A stretch of 64,000 bases of DNA from Pseudomonas lutea (GTDB taxonomy: Bacteria; Pseudomonadota; Gammaproteobacteria; Pseudomonadales; Pseudomonadaceae): assembly GCF_000759445.1 (NCBI RefSeq), contig NZ_JRMB01000003.1, positions 218,501-282,500 of the forward strand, in the 5' to 3' direction. The notes beneath the pieces are model-generated. The model did not search any database and was not told where the DNA came from. It saw only the letters and a list, made by a program, of their open reading frames with translations. The translations under genes were made by a program, and so were the position numbers. This document shows, piece by piece, positions 18,185-25,035 of the stretch; position 1 is the stretch's first letter, and each line of letters starts with the position of its first letter.

Positions 18185-18584
18185 GGGGGTGACTCTCCGA
18201 GATTACCGTTCAGTTGGTATCCATCATGCCGACCGGCTTAACTATCGCCGCTTCATACTGGAATACGTATAGATTCGCATTTGTTTCGATACCAGATAAC
18301 AAGTTAGGGAACTTTCTAAGTTGCTCGTAATCTGGCGTCAATTTATTAACAGCAGGTCGGCACAGGAATTAACTTTCTGCCAAAGTATTGACCTATTCGG
18401 CGACATCCTAAACAATCGCATCCGTAATGTCACATTGATATTTGATGAGATCGCGTATTTCTGCAGTGTGATCCCCAGCGCCCTTCAGAACACTCTCGAA
18501 ACGATCACTTCAATGGCCATTTTTACGATGCGGCAGTGTGTATTGCTGCATTTTGAACAAGTACGTTCTCGGGAAATCACCAAA
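18185..18584. promoter_or_regulatory. Divergent lapA/lapE control region
   Basis: Four hundred AT-richer bases separate the starts of lapA (minus) and lapE (plus). No coding frame here is convincing: an in-frame extension of lapE to 18321 lacks family similarity and would bury the signal peptide. The region holds a 13/14 match to the FleQ box at 18337-18350 and a weaker one at 18379-18392. Promoter elements could not be fixed by eye. Confidence 0.65.
18337..18350. promoter_or_regulatory. Candidate FleQ-binding site
   Basis: The 14-mer GTCAATTTATTAAC differs at one base from GTCAATTTATTGAC, the reverse complement of the FleQ consensus GTCAATAAATTGAC described in P. aeruginosa. FleQ is a c-di-GMP-responsive regulator known to control lapA in other pseudomonads. 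Position midway between divergent adhesin and exporter genes fits joint control. Confidence 0.65.
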
Positions 18585-19934
18585 ATGCGTAAGCACCTCT
18601 TCACTGCTGTACCCCTTATCCTTTGCGCCGGCTTCGTTCAGGCCCAGACCCTGCAGTCCGCCATGCAAAAAGCCATGGACGAACATCCCGAGGTGCAGGC
18701 CGGCATTAATGCCCGCATTGCCCAGGATTACGCGCTGCGCGCTGCAAGAGGCGGCTACCTGCCGCGTGTCGACGTGACGGCGGGCTACGGCCGTGCCGGT
18801 TCCGATACGCCAAGCACCCGCGCGTCGACCGGCCGTCACGATTACCAGACGCTGGACCGCGGCGAGGCGCAAATCCGTCTTCAACAGATGCTGTTTGATG
18901 GCTTTGCAACAAGTAACGAAGTTGCGCGTCAACAAGCTACCGCCAATTCCCGGGCGTATTCGCTGTTGAATACAACCGAACGTACCGCGTTGACAGTTGC
19001 ACAGGTCTATCTGGATGTATTGACCCAACGTGAAATGGTTCGGCTGGCCGAAGAAAACCTGAAGAGCCACGAACGTATTTACGACCAAATCAAGTTGCGC
19101 ACTTCCCGTGGTGTTGGCCGTATGGCGGACATGGACCAGGCCGATGCCCGTCTGGCACAGGCGCGCAACAACCTGATTACCGAACAAACCAACCTGGCCG
19201 ACGCACAAACCAATTACTTGAGTGCCGTTGGTCTGGAAGCTGACCAACTTGAAGCGCCGTCGCCATTCGCCATGATGCCTGCCGATTTGAACGAAGCTCG
19301 CCGCCAGATGCTGGAAAACAGCCCGGTGCTGCGCTCGGCCGAAGCCGACATCGTTGCCGCGGAAAAGCAGTACACCTCGGCCCAGTCAAATTACTACCCA
19401 CGTTTCGATGCAGAACTGGGCCGCAATGCCGATAACAACATTGGCGGCGACGAAGGCCACAACAATGGCTGGGAAGCCATGGTGCGCATGCGCTTCAACC
19501 TGTACGCAGGTGGTAGCAACAAAGCTGACCTGCAATCCAAGTCGTATCTGTCGAGCCAGGCACTGGATATCCGCAACAACGCGCTGCGTCAGTTGAACGA
19601 AGAACTGGGCCTGGCCTGGAACGCCTACAACAACGCCAACGCCCAGGTGCCGATCGCTCAGCAGTACGTCGAGCGTGCCGCGAGCGTGCGTACCTCATAC
19701 CAGCAGCAATTCAGTCTGGGAGAGCGTACCCTGCTCGACCTTCTCGACAGCGAGAACGAGTTGTTCACCGCGCAACAGCGTCTGGTGCAACTGAAGAACC
19801 TGCAGACGTACACCCAATACCGCATCAAGGCGGACATGGGCACGCTGCTGAAAAGCCAGGGCGTTGTGGCGCCGATGGCATCGGTTGTGCAGAACGATGT
19901 GAAACCGACAGTTCAGCTGCCGGGCATGAACTGA
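18585..19934 (+). CDS. lapE: LapE, TolC-family outer-membrane component of the LapA exporter
   Basis: 449 residues from the ATG at 18585, which places a classical signal peptide first (MRKHLFTAV..., cleavage near VQA). Two OEP repeats typical of TolC follow (for example LDVLTQREMVRLAEENL and the matching helix near the C-terminus). A weak GGGA lies 13 bases upstream. It forms the outer-membrane pore through which LapA passes and in which its N-terminal plug is retained. lapB starts 46 bases downstream, giving a lapE-lapB-lapC operon. Assigned as LapE by its place between lapA and lapB and by the intact Lap system. Confidence 0.92.
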   Translation: MRKHLFTAVPLILCAGFVQAQTLQSAMQKAMDEHPEVQAGINARIAQDYALRAARGGYLPRVDVTAGYGRAGSDTPSTRASTGRHDYQTLDRGEAQIRLQQMLFDGFATSNEVARQQATANSRAYSLLNTTERTALTVAQVYLDVLTQREMVRLAEENLKSHERIYDQIKLRTSRGVGRMADMDQADARLAQARNNLITEQTNLADAQTNYLSAVGLEADQLEAPSPFAMMPADLNEARRQMLENSPVLRSAEADIVAAEKQYTSAQSNYYPRFDAELGRNADNNIGGDEGHNNGWEAMVRMRFNLYAGGSNKADLQSKSYLSSQALDIRNNALRQLNEELGLAWNAYNNANAQVPIAQQYVERAASVRTSYQQQFSLGERTLLDLLDSENELFTAQQRLVQLKNLQTYTQYRIKADMGTLLKSQGVVAPMASVVQNDVKPTVQLPGMN

Positions 19935-19980
19935 TTCTTGACGGAGTCAGCTTCTTTTAACTGTTAAAGAGAGTGTCAGC

Positions 19981-22134
19981 GTGGACTTGGAATTACCTTC
20001 GGCTCAATTAGGTCATGATCCACGCAGCCAGCACGACGACCCCTTACTCGATGGGCTGTTGACACTCTGTGCCTTGCACCACAAGCCGGCGAGCCGGGCG
20101 ATGCTGACCACCGGTCTGCCATTGCCCGAGCAACGCCTGAGCCCGGATTTGCTGCCTCGCGCCGCTGCCCGGGCCGGCTTGCAGGGACGCTTGCTGCAAC
20201 GCAAGCTCACCCAGATTCCCGAAATCGCTTTGCCAGCCCTGCTCCTTTTGAAAGAAGGGCGCTCTGCCGTGCTGCTGGGTTGGGAGGGCGAATCGGCCCG
20301 CCTGCTGATCAGCGAAAGCAACGGTGGTGAAGTGCTGATCGAAACTCAGGCCCTGATGCAGGACTACAGCGGCCGGGTGTTTTTCGCACAACCGCAACAC
20401 AAATTTGACGTGACCCAGGGCTCGCTGATCCCACGCGCTCGTTCCTGGTTCAAAGACACCCTCAAGCTGTCGCGCTGGCTTTACGTCGACGCGATCGCCG
20501 CCAGCTTCGTGATCAACCTGATTGCGCTGGCCACCCCTCTGTTCGTGATGAACGTCTATGACCGCGTCGTGCCCAACCAGGCCACCGCAACCCTGTGGGT
20601 GCTGGCGACCGGTATCTGCGGCGCTTTCATTTTCGATCTGTTGCTCAAGGGCCTGCGCAGTTTGTGCTTGGACCTGGCCGGCAAGAAAACCGACTTGATC
20701 ATCTCCGCCACGCTGTTCGAGCGCATCGTCGGCATGGCGATGAAGTTTCGCCCGGCGCGAGTCGGCAGTTACGCCCAGAACATCCATGAGTTTCAGGGCA
20801 TGCGCGACTTTCTCACGTCGCTGACCCTGACCAGCCTCATCGACCTGCCGTTCACGCTGATCATCCTGTTGGTGATCGCGCTGCTGGGCGGGCACCTGGT
20901 GTGGATTCCGATCATTGCCTTCCCGCTGGCACTGGGGATTGGTCACTTCCTGCAAAAGCCGCTGACGTCCACCCTTGAGCGCACCATGGCGCTGGGTGCC
21001 GAGCGTCAGTCGAGCCTGATCGAAACCCTCGCTGGCCTCGACGCGGTGAAGGTCAACAACGCCGAAAGCGAGCGTCAGTATCAGTGGGAACACACCATCG
21101 GTACGCTCAGCCGCCTCGAATTGCGCGTCAAGGTGCTTTCCGGTCTGGCCATGAACATCACGTTGCTGATTCAGCAACTGGCGGGTGTGGCGATGATCTG
21201 CTTCGGCGTCTACATGATCATGGACGGCGTCCTCAGCATGGGCGGCCTCGTGGCGTGCTACATGCTCAGCGGCCGTGCGCTGGGCCCGCTGGCGCAATTG
21301 TCCGGCCTGCTGACGCGTTATCAGCAAGCCAAAGTGACCATGGTTTCTGTGGACCAGATGATGGAGTTGCCGCAAGAGCGCAACTTCGACGAGCGCCCGC
21401 TCAGCCGTCAGGTTCTGCAAGGCGCGATGGAGTTCCGCAACCTCGAATTCACCTACCCGAACCAGCAGAACCTTGCGCTGCGCAACATCAATCTGGTGAT
21501 CCGCCCTGGCGAGAAGGTCGGCATCATCGGCCGCAGCGGCTCGGGCAAGAGCTCGCTGGCCAAGCTCTTGGTGGGCTTGTATCAGCCGGACGAAGGCTCG
21601 TTGCTGGTCGACGGCGTGGACATTCGTCAGATCGACGTCAGCGAGGTGCGTCACAACATCGGTTACGTCGCTCAGGACATTCAGTTGCTGTCCGGTACCT
21701 TGCGCGACAACCTGATTTCCGGTGCGCGCTATGTCGACGACGAGATGGTGCTGCAGGCCGCCGAACTGGCCGGCGTGCATGAATTCGCCAGCCTGCATCC
21801 ACAAGGTTATGAACTGCAGGTCGGTGAGCGCGGGCAAAACCTCTCGGGGGGGCAGCGGCAGAACGTCGCCCTTGCGCGCGCCTTGTTGCTCGATCCGCCG
21901 ATCCTGTTGCTCGACGAACCGACCAGCGCCATGGACAACACCGGCGAAGAACGCCTGAAGCAGCGTCTGCATGGCGTTGTGGAGAAAAAGACCGTGATTC
22001 TTGTGACACACCGAGCCTCGTTGCTCAGCCTGGTTGATCGCCTGATAGTCATTGACCGCGGCCAGATCGTGGCAGACGGCCCGAAAGCCGCCGTTATGGA
22101 AGCGTTGAAGAAGGGGCAGATCAGTGTTGCTTAA
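19981..22134 (+). CDS. lapB: LapB, type I secretion ABC transporter for LapA
   Basis: 717 residues from a GTG at 19981. Three parts: an N-terminal C39-peptidase-like domain (about 1-135), a six-helix membrane domain (about 160-440) and an ATP-binding domain with Walker A (GRSGSGKSS), signature (LSGGQRQN), Walker B and DEPT. At the place where active C39 peptidases carry the catalytic cysteine this protein reads LLDGLL, so the domain is probably a non-cleaving substrate-docking domain, as in RTX exporters. It energises export of LapA through LapC and LapE. The gene overlaps lapC by 11 bases. Confidence 0.94.
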   Translation: MDLELPSAQLGHDPRSQHDDPLLDGLLTLCALHHKPASRAMLTTGLPLPEQRLSPDLLPRAAARAGLQGRLLQRKLTQIPEIALPALLLLKEGRSAVLLGWEGESARLLISESNGGEVLIETQALMQDYSGRVFFAQPQHKFDVTQGSLIPRARSWFKDTLKLSRWLYVDAIAASFVINLIALATPLFVMNVYDRVVPNQATATLWVLATGICGAFIFDLLLKGLRSLCLDLAGKKTDLIISATLFERIVGMAMKFRPARVGSYAQNIHEFQGMRDFLTSLTLTSLIDLPFTLIILLVIALLGGHLVWIPIIAFPLALGIGHFLQKPLTSTLERTMALGAERQSSLIETLAGLDAVKVNNAESERQYQWEHTIGTLSRLELRVKVLSGLAMNITLLIQQLAGVAMICFGVYMIMDGVLSMGGLVACYMLSGRALGPLAQLSGLLTRYQQAKVTMVSVDQMMELPQERNFDERPLSRQVLQGAMEFRNLEFTYPNQQNLALRNINLVIRPGEKVGIIGRSGSGKSSLAKLLVGLYQPDEGSLLVDGVDIRQIDVSEVRHNIGYVAQDIQLLSGTLRDNLISGARYVDDEMVLQAAELAGVHEFASLHPQGYELQVGERGQNLSGGQRQNVALARALLLDPPILLLDEPTSAMDNTGEERLKQRLHGVVEKKTVILVTHRASLLSLVDRLIVIDRGQIVADGPKAAVMEALKKGQISVA

Positions 22135-23497
22135 ATCAGGTCCAAATTCCGGTGGCGGCATCTTCGGCTACTTCAAAGGCTCGCCTTCGCTGGAAGGCCA
22201 GGCGCTCCCCGAAGTCAAAAAGGCTCTGGTGGACGACGCCCCGCGCATTGTCCGGCTGACCATCTGGGCAGTGATCCTGTTCTTTGTGTTTCTGATCGTT
22301 TGGGCCAATTACGCCGTGATCGATGAAGTGACGAAGGGCGAGGGCAAGGCCATCCCTTCGACCAAGATTCAGAAAATCCAGAACCTGGAAGGCGGCATCG
22401 TCGCGCAGATCTACGCCCATGACGGCGAAATCGTTGATGCCGGCGCACCGTTGATCCGTCTGGACGATACCCGTTTCGCTTCCAACGTGGGCGAGACCGA
22501 GGCCGACCGTCTGGCGATGCAGCTGCGCGTCGAGCGTCTGAGCGCCGAGGTTGACGATCGTCCGCTGAACATCAGCGCCGAGGCGCGCAAGTTGGTGCCC
22601 AATCAGGCCTCCAACGAAGAGTCGCTGTACAAGAGCCGTCGCCAGCAACTGGTGGATGAAATCGGTGGTTTGCAGCAGCAGTTGATTCAGCGTCAGCAAG
22701 AGCTTCGCGAATTCGGCTCCAAGCAGGAGCAATACCGCAGCAGCCTCGGCTTGTTGCGCCAGGAAATCGGTATGTCCGAGCCGTTGGTGGCGCAGGGCGC
22801 GGTCTCGCCGGTGGACATTCTGCGGCTCAAGCGTTCGGAAGTGGAAACCCGCGGCCAGCTGGACGGCACCACACTGGCGATCCCGCGTGCACAAGCGGCC
22901 ATTGCCGAAGTGCAGCGCAAGATCGACGAAACCCGTGGCAAATTCCGCAGTGATGCCCTGACTCAGTTGAACGAAGCCCGTACCAATCTGGCCAAGGCGC
23001 AGTCGACCGCGAAGGGGCTTGAGGACCGGGTCAACCGGACAATGGTGACCTCACCGGTGCGTGGCGTGGTCAAGCAGATGCTGGTCAATACCGTTGGCGG
23101 TGTGATTCAGCCGGGCAGCGACATCGCCGAAATCGTCCCGCTGGATGACACCCTGCTGGTTGAAGCGCGTATTCGTCCACAGGACATTGCCTTTCTGCAC
23201 CCGGGGCAGGAAGCAATGATCAAGTTCACGGCCTACGACTACACCATTTATGGTGGCCTTAAAGGCAAGCTGGAACAGATCGGCGCCGACACGATTCAGG
23301 ACGAAGAGAAGAAGAACACCTTCTACGTAATCAAGCTGCGCACCGACCGCAGCCACCTGGGCACTGACGAGCACCCGCTGCTGATCATCCCCGGCATGGT
23401 CGCTTCGGTGGACATCATCACCGGCAAGAAAAGCATCCTGAGCTACCTGCTCAAGCCAGTCTTGAAAGCCCGCGCCGAGGCACTGCACGAGCGTTGA
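22124..23497 (+). CDS. lapC: LapC, HlyD-family membrane-fusion protein of the LapA exporter
   Basis: 457 residues from a GTG at 22124 that overlaps the end of lapB; AAGGGG lies just upstream. One N-terminal membrane helix (about 43-62) follows a short cytoplasmic tail, then a lipoyl-like half (EGGIVAQIYAHDGEIVDAG), a long coiled coil (about 150-300), the second lipoyl half and a beta-barrel ending in YLLKP. It joins LapB to LapE across the periplasm. The last gene of the lap operon; a block of REP elements follows the stop and may stabilise the transcript. Confidence 0.94.
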   Translation: MLLKSGPNSGGGIFGYFKGSPSLEGQALPEVKKALVDDAPRIVRLTIWAVILFFVFLIVWANYAVIDEVTKGEGKAIPSTKIQKIQNLEGGIVAQIYAHDGEIVDAGAPLIRLDDTRFASNVGETEADRLAMQLRVERLSAEVDDRPLNISAEARKLVPNQASNEESLYKSRRQQLVDEIGGLQQQLIQRQQELREFGSKQEQYRSSLGLLRQEIGMSEPLVAQGAVSPVDILRLKRSEVETRGQLDGTTLAIPRAQAAIAEVQRKIDETRGKFRSDALTQLNEARTNLAKAQSTAKGLEDRVNRTMVTSPVRGVVKQMLVNTVGGVIQPGSDIAEIVPLDDTLLVEARIRPQDIAFLHPGQEAMIKFTAYDYTIYGGLKGKLEQIGADTIQDEEKKNTFYVIKLRTDRSHLGTDEHPLLIIPGMVASVDIITGKKSILSYLLKPVLKARAEALHER

Positions 23498-23900
23498 TGG
23501 CGGTTCGTTGACTCAAAGGGACATGCTTTGCTACGGGTGGGACCGGCTTCAGCCGGGAAGGCGCGGGGTGTGATACTGCAAATTCAGGGGGTTCATACGG
23601 GCCCCTTCCCGGCTGAAGCCGGTCCCACAAAAAGTGACGCGGCGCGCCTGCCGGTGCGGCAGGCTTGAGTTCCCGGGGTCATAAACACAGATCCGACTGC
23701 CCACCGCGCACTACCAGTGGGACCGGCTTCAGCCGGGAAGGCGTAATAAGACGCGCCACCATTTCCCGCGTTTGCTATCAATCCTCACCAGTCGACCGCC
23801 TTCGGATCTCAAGCTTTAATGGATCCCTGGAGCTTCGCCAGCAGAAAGGCGGTTTTTACGGTGACCATCGAGCCTCGCCCAGCACAAAGCCGTTTTAACG
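23498..23900. repeat. Second-family REP cluster and first DUF2845-tail copy
   Basis: Three copies of the GTGGGACCGGCTTCAGCCGGGAAG motif lie at about 23537-23562, 23603-23628 (inverted) and 23716-23742. They are followed by a diverged copy (from about 23760) of the sequence that forms the 3' end of the DUF2845 gene at 24715. No gene is seen. The copy is about 345 bases from the next one. Confidence 0.7.
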
Positions 23901-24714
23901 GGGACCATGAAACTTCGCCGGCAGAAAGCCGTTTTTACGGTGACCCCGGGGCCTCGCCGAACACAAATCTGTAGGAGCCGGCTTGCTGGCGAATCGGGTT
24001 GCCCAGTCTCCGCAGCATTGAATGCCCCACCCGGTTCGCCAGCAAGCCGGCTCCTACAGAGGTTTCAAGGCCCGGTGCCACTGAGCAGCAGTGACGTGGG
24101 CAATCACTTCCCGCGTTTGCTATCAATCCTCACCAAACGCCCGCCTTCGGATCTCAAAAGTTACGGGGACCAAGAAACTTCGCCGAGCACAAAGCCGTTT
24201 TAACGGGGACCATGAAACTTCGCCGGCAGAAAGCCGTTTTTACGGTGACCCCGGGGCCTCGCCGAACACAAATCTGTAGGAGCCGGCTTGCTGGCGAATC
24301 GGGTTACCCAGTCTCCGCAGCATTGAATGCCCCACCCGGTTCGCCAGCAAGCCGGCTCCTACAGAGGCTTCAAGGCCCGGTGCCCCTGAGCAGCAGTGGG
24401 GTGGGCAATCACTTCCCGCGTTTGCTATCAATCCTCACCAGTCGACCGCCTTCGGATCTCAAAAGTTACGGGGACCAAGAAACTTCGCCGAGCACTAAGC
24501 TGTTTTAACGGCGACCATGGAACCTCGCCGAACACAAAGCCGTTTTTACGGTGACCCCGGGGCCTCGCCGAACACAAATCTGTAGGAGCCGGCTTGCTGG
24601 CGAATCGGGTTGCCCAGTCTCCGCAGCATTGAATGCCCCACCCGGTTCGCCAGCAAGCCGGCTCCTACAGAGGTTTCAAGGCCCGGTGCCCCTGAGCAGC
24701 AGTGGCGTGCGCGG
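23901..24714. repeat. Tandem ~305-bp repeat (about three units), each with a REP pair and a copy of the DUF2845 gene 3' end
   Basis: The segment CGCGTTTGCTATCAATCCTC begins at 24112 and again at 24417, and in the real gene (one base changed) at 24723: spacings of 305 and 306 bases. Each unit has, in order, an AGCCGTTTTTACGGTGACC segment, an inverted REP pair (about 23968-24060, 24273-24365 and 24580-24672), a short spacer, and the reverse complement of the last codons of the DUF2845 gene. Units are nearly identical, which implies recent duplication. Two 98-codon frames (23907-24203 and 24212-24508) only reflect the repeat. Confidence 0.85.
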
Positions 24715-25035
24715 TCACTTTCCGCGTTTGCTATCGATCCTCACTAGTCGGCCGCCTTCAAACCTCAGGTACTGGTACATCCCGTTGCTGGGGCCGTAGA
24801 TCCATTCCTGGACCTGTACCTGGTCCACCTGGCGGTAGTGATTCACGGTTTCCTTGTAGCCGATGATGTCCTGGCTGACGGGCTGGCCGCATTTCTGCTG
24901 CACTTCAAACATACGGTCACCCACGCTGATCAGCTGGCTGCCGCACCGCAGCGTGTCCGCCAGGGCCGCGCCGCTTAATGCGGTCAGCACCAGGATCAGC
25001 GTCATGCCTGCCTTTGCGTTCTTCAAAAGTCTCAC
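24715..25035 (-). CDS. DUF2845-family small secreted protein
   Basis: 106 residues from a GTG at 25035 that overlaps the stop of the upstream DUF748 gene (GTGA), so they are coupled; an internal ATG at residue 11 would also leave a signal peptide. Residues 11-26 form the signal sequence (LALTALSGAALA-like, cleavage before DTLRC). The mature part has two cysteines (DTLRCGSQLIS and VQQKCGQP) and a W-x-YGP segment typical of DUF2845, a periplasmic family of unknown function. Its last ~17 codons have been duplicated three times in the downstream repeat array. Confidence 0.8.
   Translation of the reverse strand: MRLLKNAKAGMTLILVLTALSGAALADTLRCGSQLISVGDRMFEVQQKCGQPVSQDIIGYKETVNHYRQVDQVQVQEWIYGPSNGMYQYLRFEGGRLVRIDSKRGK

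Noticed and set aside
23907..24508. Two repeated 98-codon frames (23907-24203 and 24212-24508) as paralogous genes
   Set aside because: They run through inverted REP DNA and gene-tail copies; their similarity is that of the 305-bp repeat.
23901..24714. CRISPR array
   Set aside because: Units are ~305 bases and nearly identical throughout, with no short direct repeats separated by unique spacers.
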